The notes: generated from the letters alone by a model not told the origin. Shown: positions 17,634 through 27,462, numbered from the stretch's first letter. The stretch: 64,000 nucleotides of DNA from Tenacibaculum holothuriorum (GCF_002120225.1 NZ_LAPZ01000003.1:310001-374000), one strand, 5' to 3'. Translations and numbers: made by a program.

Positions 17634-17671
17634 ACTTGTTTTAAACAAGTATTTACAATAATTTAGTTTTG
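17634..17671. promoter_or_regulatory. Divergent ctlX/PAS promoter region with palindrome
   Basis: ACTTGTTT-T-AAACAAGT (17634-17650) is a perfect 8-bp inverted repeat. On the minus strand its TTG stands 19 bases before TACATTAG, a candidate ctlX promoter. On the plus strand TAGTTTTG (17664-17671) is a full -7 match for the PAS gene. The palindrome could therefore be an operator controlling both genes. Confidence 0.5.
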
Positions 17672-17689
17672 AAATTAAATCTGTTAACT

Positions 17690-18253
17690 ATGAAAAATGA
17701 TATCAAACAAATGAAATCTTTAAATTTCTTTGTTAACACATGTAATGCTGAAACTTATAACACAATTAAACCTTCTTTACAAGTTCCAAAGAAAATAGAA
17801 ACTCCTTTATTAAGTTGGGATATTCATCAAGAAAATCATTATAAAAACCTTGAGGGTTTAGATAAAGAAAATGATTTTAAGGAACTTAAATTTTATATTG
17901 ACAAATACCAATGGAAAAATGATTTAAAAACATTAATTGATTCATATAAATATGATGCATTAGTTGTTACCGATTTAAATAAAAGAATTTTATGGGTAAG
18001 TAAAGGTTTTACTAAAATGACTGGATATCCAAGAAAGAAAGTAGTTTTAAACACTCCATCATTCTTACAAGGAGAATTAACTGAAGAAAAAGTTAAAAAG
18101 CGTATTGCTAAAAAAATACAATTAAAAAAACCTTTTAAAGAAGTAATTATTAATTATAAAAAAGATAAAAGTCCCTACAAATGTGAATTATATATTATTC
18201 CTTTAATAAATGATGTAACTACACATTTTATGGCTTTAGAAAGAGCTGTATAA
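17690..18253 (+). CDS. PAS protein related to LOV domains but without the photoactive Cys
   Basis: 187 residues from the ATG at 17690; a longer frame from TTG at 17669 is rejected because its first codon overlaps the -7 promoter motif. The C-terminal half (about 72-187) is a PAS domain with clear LOV features: LVVTDLNKRILWVSKGFTKM, TGYPRKKVV, then FLQG, INYKKDKSPYKCEL and IIPL. In LOV photoreceptors the FLQG is preceded by GxNCR, whose Cys bonds to flavin; here the residues are LNTPS, so the Cys is replaced by Pro. There is no output domain. It may bind flavin non-covalently, act as a redox or protein-interaction module, or have lost flavin. Confidence 0.75.
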   Translation: MKNDIKQMKSLNFFVNTCNAETYNTIKPSLQVPKKIETPLLSWDIHQENHYKNLEGLDKENDFKELKFYIDKYQWKNDLKTLIDSYKYDALVVTDLNKRILWVSKGFTKMTGYPRKKVVLNTPSFLQGELTEEKVKKRIAKKIQLKKPFKEVIINYKKDKSPYKCELYIIPLINDVTTHFMALERAV

Positions 18254-18255
18254 AT

Positions 18256-18294
18256 AAAAAAGCGAACCAATTAATTAATTGGTTCGCTTTTTTA
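18256..18294. terminator. Bidirectional terminator between PAS gene and arginase gene
   Basis: AGCGAACCAATTAA/TTAATTGGTTCGCT (18261-18288) is a fully self-complementary stem flanked by A6 and T6. It can serve both converging genes. Confidence 0.88.
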
Positions 18295-18314
18295 TTTTGA
18301 TTTGTTATATAAAT

Positions 18315-19268
18315 CTACAAGTTCTCTATAGTCTTAGTAACAGCATCTAAAACTTCAAAAGCTGTTTCTGCCATTTTATTTCCTTTTAAATCTAATAGTG
18401 GGTTTACCTCTACAAATTCAACACAAACTACTTTTTGGCTATTTAAAAGCTGATTTATAATTGTTATTATTTCATACTGATCAAAACCTTTTGGTACTGG
18501 TGTTCCTGTTCCGTAAGAAATCATGTCGCAATCCATTGCATCAACATCAAATGACACATAAATTACATCACAATCAGATAGTTTTTCTAAAGCTTCACTT
18601 ACACAAGTTTCTAATCCACGATAGCGAACCTCGGCTACCATATAGTTTTTGATTCCGTACTTTTCTATTTGCTTATCTTCTGGCTCTTCTGTATCTCGAA
18701 CCCCAAAGAAAACCACATCTTCTGGTAAAATTTTTTGCCCTGGAATTCCTATGTTTTTCATACGATCCCAATATTCGGCTGTTTCTCTGTCAATATCGTT
18801 TATTTGACAATCTAAATTATCATCATTAATTGCGGCTCCTAAAGGCATACCATGAATATTACCCGACGGTGAAGTATATGGTGTATGTAAATCACCATGA
18901 GCATCAATCCAAACCACACCTACTCTTTTATTAGGATAAGCTGCTTTGACACCACTAATTGTTCCTAATGCAGATGAATGATCTCCTGATAATACCAAAG
19001 GAAAACGACCTTCTTGTAGATTAACCTTTACATGATTACTTAGTCGTTTACATTGATTAAATACGCTACCTATTTGCTTTCCAAAAGAATTATTTACTTT
19101 ATTATAAATAGATTCATTTTCAGTAATAACATCTTCGAACTCGAATCTATTAAAATAATCGTTTTCTTGATTAATTGCTGCAATCTCAATGGCATCAACC
19201 CCCATATCAGAACCTCGAGTACCAGCTCCAATATCTGATCTGTTTTTTATTAACTTAATTTCTTTCAT
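18315..19268 (-). CDS. rocF: Arginase
   Basis: 317-residue ureohydrolase that cleaves arginine to ornithine and urea in the cytoplasm. The dimanganese ligands are all present: His97 in SGDHSSALG, Asp122/His124/Asp126 in WIDAHGDLHTP and Asp241/Asp243 in SFDVDAMD. The HTPYTSPSGNIHGMPLG stretch is the arginase loop that contacts the amino-acid part of the substrate, which favours arginase over agmatinase or formimidoylglutamase. No urease genes are in the window. Together with ctlX it gives a short ornithine-forming block. Confidence 0.9.
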   Translation of the reverse strand: MKEIKLIKNRSDIGAGTRGSDMGVDAIEIAAINQENDYFNRFEFEDVITENESIYNKVNNSFGKQIGSVFNQCKRLSNHVKVNLQEGRFPLVLSGDHSSALGTISGVKAAYPNKRVGVVWIDAHGDLHTPYTSPSGNIHGMPLGAAINDDNLDCQINDIDRETAEYWDRMKNIGIPGQKILPEDVVFFGVRDTEEPEDKQIEKYGIKNYMVAEVRYRGLETCVSEALEKLSDCDVIYVSFDVDAMDCDMISYGTGTPVPKGFDQYEIITIINQLLNSQKVVCVEFVEVNPLLDLKGNKMAETAFEVLDAVTKTIENL

Positions 19269-19306
19269 AAATGCTGAATTTTGTTCAGTATTAAAAAGCT
19301 TTTAAT

Positions 19307-19340
19307 AAAAAATGTCATTTAAAATTTAAATGACATTTTT
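19307..19340 (-). terminator. Terminator after gltA
   Basis: AATGTCATTTAAA/TTTAAATGACATT, a 13-bp stem with a minimal loop (19311-19337). On the minus strand it follows gltA by about 10 bases and leads into an A/T run. Confidence 0.75.
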
Positions 19341-19347
19341 CTCTTTT

Positions 19348-20634
19348 TTATCTATCTTCTAATTTTACAAATGGTCTGTAATTTTCACCAGTGTAAATTT
19401 GACGTGGACGTCCAATTGGCTCTTTACGTAAACGCATTTCTCTCCATTGAGCAATCCAACCTGGTAAACGACCTAAAGCAAACATTACTGTAAACATTTC
19501 TACAGGAATTCCCATAGCTCTATAAATGATTCCTGAATAGAAATCTACGTTTGGATATAATTTACGATCTACGAAATATTGATCACTTAATGCTTCTTGC
19601 TCTAATCCCTTAGCTATATCTAATACTGGATCGTTAACACCTAAGTCAGCTAATACTTCGTCAGCAGCTACTTTAATGATTTTTGCACGAGGATCGAAGT
19701 TCTTATAAACTCTGTGTCCGAATCCCATTAAACGGAAAGGATCAGATTTATCTTTAGCTTTCGCCATGTATTTTTTAGTATCTCCACCATCGGCTTTAAT
19801 ACCTTCTAACATTTCTAATACTGCTTGGTTAGCACCTCCATGTAATGGACCCCAAAGTGCAGAGATTCCAGCAGAAAGTGATGCGAATAAACCTGCATGA
19901 GAAGAACCTACAATTCTTACTGTAGAAGTAGAACAGTTTTGCTCATGATCTGCGTGTAATATTAATAATTTATCTAATGCATCTTTTACTATTGGATTAA
20001 TCTCATACTCGTCATTAGGTTTTTGGAACATCATTGTTAACACATTCTCTACATATCCTAATTTTCTAGAACCGTAATGTAATGGCATTCCTTGTTTTTT
20101 ACGCATTGTCCAAGCTACTAACACAGGAAATTTACCCATTATTTTAACGATAGCATTGTACATTTCTTCTTCCGAATCTACATTTACAGAAGAAGGATTA
20201 AATGCTGTTAATGCTGAAGTTAATGACGATAAAACTCCCATTGGATGAGCATTCTTTGGAAATGCATCAATGATCTTTTTAATATCATCATCTACGATAG
20301 CTTCATCTAAAATATCGTTGTAAAATTTATCTAACTGAACTTTTGTAGGTAACTCACCAAAAATTAATAAGTAAGCTACTTCTAAAAAGTCTGCTTTTTC
20401 AGCTAATTCTTCAATAGAATATCCTCTATAACGTAATACTCCTTCTTCACCATTTAAAAATGTAATAGCACTTTGGCAAGAACCTGTATTCTTATATCCA
20501 GGATCAATAGTTACAACTCCTCCAGTAGCTCCTCTTAAAGTTTTAATATCGATTGCTACCTCATTTTCTGTTCCTTTTATTAATGGAAATTCATAACTGT
20601 TTTCGCCAATTTGTAATTTTGCTATATCTGACAT
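19348..20634 (-). CDS. gltA: Citrate synthase
   Basis: 428 residues from the ATG at 20634 (MSDIAKLQIGENSYEFPLIK). Type II hexameric citrate synthase, condensing oxaloacetate and acetyl-CoA in the TCA cycle. Motifs: HADHEQNCSTSTVRIVGSSH, GPLHGGANQAVLEML and MGFGHRVYKNFDPRA, which hold the catalytic His residues, with the catalytic Asp in the C-terminal VDFYSG. A start 16 codons further upstream is in frame but would place the promoter motif inside the gene, so it is rejected. It is a separate unit: a terminator separates it from the upstream enolase gene. Confidence 0.95.
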   Translation of the reverse strand: MSDIAKLQIGENSYEFPLIKGTENEVAIDIKTLRGATGGVVTIDPGYKNTGSCQSAITFLNGEEGVLRYRGYSIEELAEKADFLEVAYLLIFGELPTKVQLDKFYNDILDEAIVDDDIKKIIDAFPKNAHPMGVLSSLTSALTAFNPSSVNVDSEEEMYNAIVKIMGKFPVLVAWTMRKKQGMPLHYGSRKLGYVENVLTMMFQKPNDEYEINPIVKDALDKLLILHADHEQNCSTSTVRIVGSSHAGLFASLSAGISALWGPLHGGANQAVLEMLEGIKADGGDTKKYMAKAKDKSDPFRLMGFGHRVYKNFDPRAKIIKVAADEVLADLGVNDPVLDIAKGLEQEALSDQYFVDRKLYPNVDFYSGIIYRAMGIPVEMFTVMFALGRLPGWIAQWREMRLRKEPIGRPRQIYTGENYRPFVKLEDR

Positions 20635-20670
20635 TTTTTTATTAAAATTTTTATTTATTGAAGTGAGTTG

Positions 20671-20678
20671 CGAAGATA
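20671..20678 (-). promoter_or_regulatory. Candidate gltA promoter
   Basis: Minus-strand TATCTTCG, one mismatch from TAnnTTTG, 37 bases before the chosen ATG. It decides against the longer in-frame start at 20682. Confidence 0.45.
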
Positions 20679-20757
20679 CCATTTTTTAAAATATTTTAAA
20701 AATTGATAACCATAGATTTTTAATATCTGAAAATAAGGTTTTTCAATCTAAAAATCT

Positions 20758-20799
20758 CCTAAAAAAAAAAAAAACTCGCTAACTTAATTAACGAGTTTT
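20758..20799 (-). terminator. Terminator after eno
   Basis: On the minus strand ACTCGTTAA/TTAGCGAGT (one G-U pair) with a 5-base loop, followed by T14. It lies 22 bases after the eno stop. Confidence 0.88.
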
Positions 20800-20821
20800 C
20801 AATAACTTTTATCTAATTATT

Positions 20822-22117
<1,296 letters not shown>

Positions 22118-22135
22118 TTATTTTTAATATAGAAA

Positions 22136-22157
22136 CCCGTGAATAAACATTCACGGG
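22136..22157 (-). terminator. Hairpin between carA and eno (possible weak terminator)
   Basis: CCCGTGAAT/ATTCACGGG, a 9-bp stem with a 4-base loop. Only a short mixed T tract (TTTCTAT) follows on the minus strand, so it may allow read-through into eno or be an mRNA-stability element. Confidence 0.5.
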
Positions 22158-22235
22158 ATTTGAATTATTTTCTTTGCTAATTTACTTATTTGTCTTGTTT
22201 TTTAACCATGAATACATGATTAATTACGAAAACGT

Positions 22236-23351
22236 TTACGCCTCTACTTTTGCTTTTTTGATATTCTCAATGAATTGATCAAATAAATATTCTGCATCAT
22301 GTGGTCCAGGGCTTGCCTCTGGGTGGTATTGTACTGAAAATACATTTTTAGATTTCATTTGAATACCTGCAACCGTATGGTCATTTAAGTGCACATGTGT
22401 AATTTCTACATCTGGATGTGCTTCTGTCTCTTCTCTATTGATTGCAAATCCATGGTTTTGTGAGGTTATTTCACCTTTTCCTGTTAGTAAGTTCTTTACA
22501 GGGTGATTTATACCTCTATGTCCATTATGCATCTTGTAAGTAGAAATTCCATTTGCTAAAGCAATTACTTGGTGTCCTAAACAAATTCCAAATAATGGTA
22601 AATCTTTCTCTATGATCTGCTTTGCTGTATTTTGAGCATCTACTAAAGGTTCTGGATCTCCAGGTCCATTTGAAATAAAATATCCATCAGGATTGAAATC
22701 ACTCATTTGCTCAAAACTTGAATTGTAAGGATATACTTTTATGTAAGCTCCTCTTTTAGCTAAGTTTCTTAAAATGTTCTTTTTGATTCCGATATCTAAT
22801 GCAGATATTTTAATTGGCGCATTTTCATCTCCAACATAATAAGGTTCTTTAGTTGAAACTTTTGAAGCTAATTCTAAACCTTCCATATTTGGAATTTCAG
22901 CTAATTGTTTTTTAAGTTCATCAATCTTCTCTACTTCTGTAGAAATAATAGCATTCATCGCTCCATTATCTCTAATGTACGATACTAAAGCACGTGTATC
23001 TACATCTGAAATTGCTACTAAATTATGCTTCTCAAACCAGTCGAATAAATTTCCGTCAGAATCAACTCTAGAATGTGTGAAACTAAAATTACGACAAATT
23101 AATCCTGAAATCTTAATTCCTTCTGATTCTACTTCTTCGTTATTAATTCCATAATTACCAATATGTGCATTGGTAGTTACCATTAATTGTCCAAAATAAG
23201 AAGGATCAGTAAATACTTCTTGGTAACCAGTCATTCCTGTATTAAAACAAATTTCTCCTGTAGAAGTTCCTTCAATACCTATAGACTTTCCATAAAAAAT
23301 AGTTCCATCTGCTAATAAAACTAATGCTTTTTTACGCTCTTGATATTTCAT
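22236..23351 (-). CDS. carA: Carbamoyl-phosphate synthase, small (glutaminase) subunit
   Basis: 371 residues. The N-terminal CPSase small-chain domain (about 5-140) contains TGEICFNTGMTGYQEVFTDP; the C-terminal class I glutamine amidotransferase (about 185-365) carries the nucleophile Cys257 in GICLGHQ and the His/Glu pair in YHPEASPG. It supplies ammonia to CarB for carbamoyl phosphate used in arginine and pyrimidine synthesis. carB is not in the window. A promoter lies directly after the terminator of the upstream gene. Confidence 0.96.
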   Translation of the reverse strand: MKYQERKKALVLLADGTIFYGKSIGIEGTSTGEICFNTGMTGYQEVFTDPSYFGQLMVTTNAHIGNYGINNEEVESEGIKISGLICRNFSFTHSRVDSDGNLFDWFEKHNLVAISDVDTRALVSYIRDNGAMNAIISTEVEKIDELKKQLAEIPNMEGLELASKVSTKEPYYVGDENAPIKISALDIGIKKNILRNLAKRGAYIKVYPYNSSFEQMSDFNPDGYFISNGPGDPEPLVDAQNTAKQIIEKDLPLFGICLGHQVIALANGISTYKMHNGHRGINHPVKNLLTGKGEITSQNHGFAINREETEAHPDVEITHVHLNDHTVAGIQMKSKNVFSVQYHPEASPGPHDAEYLFDQFIENIKKAKVEA

Positions 23352-23376
23352 TTAGTGTGTTGTATAAAGTTGATTG

Positions 23377-23384
23377 CAAAATTA
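23377..23384 (-). promoter_or_regulatory. carA promoter -7 element
   Basis: Minus-strand TAATTTTG matches TAnnTTTG, 26 bases before the ATG. It begins only a few bases after the T tract of the preceding terminator, so the -33 region must lie inside the terminator stem. Confidence 0.6.
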
Positions 23385-23387
23385 TAT

Positions 23388-23422
23388 AAAAAAAAGAGAC
23401 TAAAGTTAACTTAGTCTCTTTA
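23388..23422 (-). terminator. Terminator upstream of carA
   Basis: AAAGAGACTAA/TTAGTCTCTTT with a 7-base loop, followed on the minus strand by T8. It ends the transcript of the unknown secreted-protein gene. Confidence 0.88.
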
Positions 23423-23429
23423 AATTCAT

Positions 23430-24140
23430 TTATAATGTATTAACGTATTTCAGAATTTTTATTACTCCTTTTTCTTTTTTACAAGATAGATTATTTTCTT
23501 TTGCATAACGTTTAATTAAATTTAGTTTTTCATCATCAAAGTACTTAAATAAGTCATTCTTTTTAAGTCTTAATTCTTGTAAATAGTTATTTTTCAATAT
23601 AAAATACTTTTTTCTCATAACTATTTTATCCTTAGAAATTTTTTCTTTAGAGAATGGATCAACTTTTCCTTTTCTTATTTTATAAGTAAATCTCTTATAA
23701 AAAGAAATGCTTCCTTTGGTTAAAACCTCATAGAAATGATTTGTAGATTTATATACTAGCTTTTTAAAAGTTTTATTATTAAGTCTAACAAATTTAATTC
23801 TATCATTATTAAAATTAAATACAGAATCTTTAGATATCATTATAGAAAAAGCATCTTCAACAAAATCATAATTAGAATTATTAAACCTATATGATTTATT
23901 ATCAGTCGTATATAACATTAATTTGTTATTCCATTCTTTATATAAAAATTTGTCCCCCTCTAATATCTCTTTTTTAGTTTTATTTTTTACTCTAAACCCT
24001 ATAATTTGACCTCTAGTTAAATCATCAATAAAGCCTACAGTATTCTCATCTATAACTCTATTTGATGAACTTTCTTGAGAAAAAACACTTGTGCCAATTA
24101 GTAAAATTATAATTCTTAATAAGATCAGGTTCTTTTTCAT
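23430..24140 (-). CDS. Unknown secreted protein
   Basis: 236 residues with a signal peptide (MKKNLILLRIIILLIGTSVFSQ) and a lysine-rich, beta-strand-heavy mature part with no motif that I recognise. It is bracketed by a terminator on each side, so it forms its own unit between rplQ and carA. Its composition is even more AT-biased than that of its neighbours, which hints at a lineage-specific or poorly constrained gene. Function unknown. Confidence 0.65.
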   Translation of the reverse strand: MKKNLILLRIIILLIGTSVFSQESSSNRVIDENTVGFIDDLTRGQIIGFRVKNKTKKEILEGDKFLYKEWNNKLMLYTTDNKSYRFNNSNYDFVEDAFSIMISKDSVFNFNNDRIKFVRLNNKTFKKLVYKSTNHFYEVLTKGSISFYKRFTYKIRKGKVDPFSKEKISKDKIVMRKKYFILKNNYLQELRLKKNDLFKYFDDEKLNLIKRYAKENNLSCKKEKGVIKILKYVNTL

Positions 24141-24175
24141 TTTTATTGTTTTTTGGATTCATAAGTTCTCTAAAT

Positions 24176-24215
24176 ATACAAAAAAAGGGACAAACATTAA
24201 ATGTTTATCCCTTTT
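24176..24215 (-). terminator. Terminator at the end of the ribosomal superoperon (after rplQ)
   Basis: On the minus strand AAAAGGGATAAACAT/ATGTTTGTCCCTTTT (one G-U pair) with a 3-base loop, followed by a T run. TATATTTA, a near-consensus -7 motif for the next gene, follows at once. Confidence 0.85.
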
Positions 24216-24240
24216 GATATTTGTTGAAAGAATCTTCATT

Positions 24241-24714
24241 CTATTCTTCTTCTTGTGAAGTTTGAACATCAGCTGCAGGAGCAGTAGCTTTCTTACCTCC
24301 ACGACGACTACGACGTGTAGTTTTCTTAGCTTTGTTTCCTTTAGGATCGTATAATTCGTTGTAATCAACTAATTCAATCATTGCCATAGAAGCGTTATCT
24401 CCTTGACGATTTCCTAATTTGATAATACGAGTATAACCTCCTGGTCTATCTCCTACTTTTACTGAAACTTCTTTGAATAATTCAGTAACTGCAAATTTAT
24501 TACGTAAGTAACTAAATACTACACGACGATTGTGAGTTGTGTCGTCTTTAGACTTAGTAATTAAAGGCTCTACAAATTTACGTAAAGCTTTTGCTTTAGC
24601 TTCTGTAGTGTTAATACGCTTGTGTTCAATTAATGAACAAGCCATATTAGCTAACATTGCCTTTCTGTGTGCAGTTTTTCTTCCTAAATGATTAAACTTT
24701 TTTCCGTGTCTCAT
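24241..24714 (-). CDS. rplQ: 50S ribosomal protein L17 (bL17)
   Basis: 157 residues beginning [20 protein letters not shown], the conserved L17 N-terminus that contacts 23S rRNA near the exit tunnel. The core ends around residue 120 ([14 protein letters not shown]); a further 30-odd residues form a basic then acidic tail common in Bacteroidota L17. Last gene of the alpha segment, 76 bases below rpoA. Confidence 0.96.
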   Translation of the reverse strand: MRHGKKFNHLGRKTAHRKAMLANMACSLIEHKRINTTEAKAKALRKFVEPLITKSKDDTTHNRRVVFSYLRNKFAVTELFKEVSVKVGDRPGGYTRIIKLGNRQGDNASMAMIELVDYNELYDPKGNKAKKTTRRSRRGGKKATAPAADVQTSQEEE

Positions 24715-24790
24715 GACCGTTTGTTTTAGCTCCCATCTTGCTACTACTCTTTACGAGGAGCAAACTATGGAAGGGTTAATCTAATTTTAA

Positions 24791-25783
24791 TTAATCTCTA
24801 TCTAATTTGTATTTGCTTAAATCCATTCCGAAGTTTAAGCCTTTTACATTAACTAACTCTTCTAATTCAGTTAATGACTTTTTACCGAAGTTTCTAAACT
24901 TCATTAAATCGCTTTTGTTGAAAGATACTAAGTCTCCTAATGTATCTACTTCAGCAGCTTTTAAACAGTTTAAAGCTCTAACCGATAAATCCATGTCTAT
25001 CAATTTAGTCTTTAATAACTGACGCATATGTAACGATTCTTCATCGTACGTTTCAGTTTGTGCAATCTCATCTGCCTCTAAAGTGATACGCTCGTCTGAG
25101 AATAACATAAAGTGGTGGATTAAGATTTTAGCAGCCTCTGTTAAAGCATCTTTTGGTGCAATAGAACCATCAGTATCGATATCGAAAACTAATTTTTCGT
25201 AATCTGTCTTTTGTTCTACACGGAAATTTTCAACAGCATATTTTACATTCTTAATTGGAGTGTAAATAGAATCTGTAAAAATAGTTCCTAATGGAGCACC
25301 TGCTCTTTTGTTTTCTTCTGCTGGTACAAAACCTCTACCTTTTTCAATAGTAATTTCAGCATTTAAATTTACAGACTTATCCATGTTACAAATAACTAAG
25401 TCTGGGTTTAATACTTGAAATCCTGAGATAAATTTTTGTAAATCTCCAGCAGTTAACTGCTCTTGCCCTGAAATTGCGATAGATACTGTTTCTCTATCAG
25501 ACTCCTCGATTTGTTTCTTAAAACGAACTTGCTTTAAGTTTAAGATGATTTCTGTTACGTCTTCTACAACTCCATTAATAGCTGAGAATTCGTGATCAAC
25601 TCCATCGATTCGTAATGATGTAATGGCAAAACCTTCTAAAGAAGATAATAATACTCTACGTAGAGCGTTACCTACTGTTAAACCAAATCCTGGTTCTAGA
25701 GGTCTGAATTCAAATCTTCCTGAAAAATCAGTAGATTCAATCATTATTACTTTATCCGGTTTCTGAAAATTTAAAATTGCCAT
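24791..25783 (-). CDS. rpoA: DNA-directed RNA polymerase subunit alpha
   Basis: 330 residues. The N-terminal domain (1 to about 230) shows [20 protein letters not shown] and [14 protein letters not shown], the dimer interface that seeds RNA polymerase assembly. After a linker, the C-terminal domain (about 255-320) carries the two helix-hairpin-helix elements ([34 protein letters not shown]) that touch upstream DNA and activators. Normal family length. Located between rpsD and rplQ as in most bacteria. Confidence 0.97.
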   Translation of the reverse strand: MAILNFQKPDKVIMIESTDFSGRFEFRPLEPGFGLTVGNALRRVLLSSLEGFAITSLRIDGVDHEFSAINGVVEDVTEIILNLKQVRFKKQIEESDRETVSIAISGQEQLTAGDLQKFISGFQVLNPDLVICNMDKSVNLNAEITIEKGRGFVPAEENKRAGAPLGTIFTDSIYTPIKNVKYAVENFRVEQKTDYEKLVFDIDTDGSIAPKDALTEAAKILIHHFMLFSDERITLEADEIAQTETYDEESLHMRQLLKTKLIDMDLSVRALNCLKAAEVDTLGDLVSFNKSDLMKFRNFGKKSLTELEELVNVKGLNFGMDLSKYKLDRD

Positions 25784-25882
25784 AGTTTTTTTCTTCGTTT
25801 TAATTGTTATTTAGTTGCGCGGTTTATAAGATTGAAGAATTTCGAACAAACCCTTTGGCTAAATACCAATATGGTTAATTTA

Positions 25883-26488
25883 TTACTTAGAATATAATTC
25901 TACGATTAATTGTTCTTTGATATTCTCTGGAATTTGTAATCTTTCTGGAGCTTTGATGAAAGTTCCTGATTTTTGATCAGCATTCCAAGATAACCACTCA
26001 TAAACATTTGAATTTGCTGCTAAAGCATTTTCAATAGCTTGTAAAGATTTCGATTTCTCTCTTACTGCTACAACATCTCCAGCTTTTAATCTGTATGATG
26101 GAATATTTACGATATCACCATTTACTGTAATGTGACGGTGAGAAACTAATTGACGTGCACCTCTACGAGAGTTTGCAACACCTAAACGATACACAACATT
26201 ATCTAAACGAGACTCACATAATTGTAATAAAACCTCACCAGTAATTCCTTTAGAAGCAGATGCTTTTTTGAATAAGTTACTGAATTGACGCTCTAAGATA
26301 CCGTAAGTATATTTAGCTTTTTGCTTCTCCATTAATTGGATTGCATATTCTGATTTTTTACCTCTTCTTTTACCAACACCGTGTTGTCCTGGAGGATAGT
26401 TTCTTTTCTCGAAGTTTTTGTCATCTCCGAAAATTGCTTCACCGAATTTACGAGCAATTTTAGTTTTTGGTCCTGTATATCTTGCCAT
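25883..26488 (-). CDS. rpsD: 30S ribosomal protein S4 (uS4)
   Basis: 201 residues starting [20 protein letters not shown], with the S4 RNA-binding domain at about 93-155 ([28 protein letters not shown]). It nucleates 16S rRNA folding and in other bacteria represses its own operon. A folded leader lies immediately upstream of the start (26505-26552), which makes local autoregulation plausible here. Confidence 0.97.
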   Translation of the reverse strand: MARYTGPKTKIARKFGEAIFGDDKNFEKRNYPPGQHGVGKRRGKKSEYAIQLMEKQKAKYTYGILERQFSNLFKKASASKGITGEVLLQLCESRLDNVVYRLGVANSRRGARQLVSHRHITVNGDIVNIPSYRLKAGDVVAVREKSKSLQAIENALAANSNVYEWLSWNADQKSGTFIKAPERLQIPENIKEQLIVELYSK

Positions 26489-26504
26489 TTCTAATTGAAT
26501 TTAA

Positions 26505-26552
26505 GTAGGGATTATGAATTAAGGCGTACTCCTTCGATAATCTTGCTCCTAC
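26505..26552 (-). promoter_or_regulatory. Structured leader directly upstream of rpsD
   Basis: Nested pairings GTAGG/CCTAC (26505-26509 with 26548-26552), GATTAT/ATAATC (26510-26515 with 26537-26542) and AAGG/CCTT (26521-26524 with 26531-26534) form one bulged stem-loop ending 17 bases before the rpsD ATG. A second inverted repeat (AATTCCC/GGGAATT) lies further upstream. A binding site for S4 or another repressor is an inference. Confidence 0.45.
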
Positions 26553-26632
26553 TTTGTTAAAATATTTTTTTAATTGTAAGCCAAATTCCCAAAGAAAATT
26601 TCAATGGGAATTAAGCTTAAGAATACTTTTAA

Positions 26633-27019
26633 TTATACTCTTCTTCTCTTTGGAGGACGACATCCGTTATGAGGAATTGGAGTAACATCAATGATTTCTG
26701 TTACTTCAATACCAGCATTGTGGATAGAACGGATAGCAGATTCTCTACCATTACCTGGTCCCTTAACGTAAACTTTTACTTTACGTAAACCAGCTTCTTT
26801 AGCTACTGCTGCACAGTCTTCAGCTGCTAATTGAGCAGCATAAGGAGTGTTCTTTTTAGAACCTCTGAATCCCATTTTACCTGCAGATGACCAAGAAATA
26901 ACGTCTCCGTTTTTGTTAGTTAAAGAGATAATAATATTGTTGAATGATGCAGTAACGTGAGCTTCACCTACTGATTCAATTACAACTTTACGCTTTTTTG
27001 TTACTTTAGACTTTGCCAT
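26633..27019 (-). CDS. rpsK: 30S ribosomal protein S11 (uS11)
   Basis: 128 residues, small-subunit platform protein. Conserved parts are [51 protein letters not shown] and the C-terminal [14 protein letters not shown]. It sits 37 bases below rpsM in the alpha segment. Confidence 0.97.
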   Translation of the reverse strand: MAKSKVTKKRKVVIESVGEAHVTASFNNIIISLTNKNGDVISWSSAGKMGFRGSKKNTPYAAQLAAEDCAAVAKEAGLRKVKVYVKGPGNGRESAIRSIHNAGIEVTEIIDVTPIPHNGCRPPKRRRV

Positions 27020-27056
27020 AATTCTTTACTATTGTAAAAAACAATCGGGTTAACGA

Positions 27057-27422
27057 TTATTTTTTCTTGTTAGCTACAGTTTTTCTCTTACCTTTTCTTG
27101 TACGAGAGTTATTCTTTGTTCTTTGACCTCTTAATGGTAAACCAAGTCTGTGACGAATACCTCTTTGACATCCGATGTCCATTAAACGTTTAATGTTTAA
27201 TTGAACTTCAGAACGTAATTCACCCTCGATAGTGAAGTTTCCAACTTGCTCACGAATTGCTGCAATTTGATCATCAGTCCAATCTTGAACTTTGATACTT
27301 TCGTCTACTTTAGCAGCTGCTAATACTTCTTTAGCTCTGCTTCTTCCTATTCCAAAAATGTATGTTAAAGAGATAACTCCTCTTTTGTTCTTTGGAATAT
27401 CAATACCTGCGATTCTTGCCAT
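27057..27422 (-). CDS. rpsM: 30S ribosomal protein S13 (uS13)
   Basis: 121 residues beginning [15 protein letters not shown], with the helix-two-turn-helix region ([16 protein letters not shown]) and the basic tail ([17 protein letters not shown]) that reaches the P-site tRNA and the subunit bridge. First gene of the alpha segment; a heptamer repeat lies in the 97-base gap upstream. Confidence 0.97.
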   Translation of the reverse strand: MARIAGIDIPKNKRGVISLTYIFGIGRSRAKEVLAAAKVDESIKVQDWTDDQIAAIREQVGNFTIEGELRSEVQLNIKRLMDIGCQRGIRHRLGLPLRGQRTKNNSRTRKGKRKTVANKKK

Positions 27423-27431
27423 ATATTGTTA

Positions 27432-27462
27432 TAGTTTTTAGCTGTTAGCTTTTAGTTGTTAG
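27432..27462. repeat. Heptamer tandem repeat in the rpmJ-rpsM gap
   Basis: Four and a half units of TAGYTKT: TAGTTTT, TAGCTGT, TAGCTTT, TAGTTGT, TAG. It lies just upstream of the rpsM start on the minus strand. Purpose unknown. Confidence 0.6.

Noticed and set aside
17669..17689. TTG start for the PAS gene
   Set aside because: The TTG overlaps the -7 box TAGTTTTG, so it would be upstream of the transcript start.
20635..20682. Longer citrate synthase with 16 extra N-terminal residues
   Set aside because: The promoter-like TATCTTCG would fall inside the extension, and MSDIAKLQIGENSYEF is the usual family N-terminus.
24159..24368. Second frame at the end of rplQ
   Set aside because: It lies out of frame over the rplQ tail and the terminator, with no family features.
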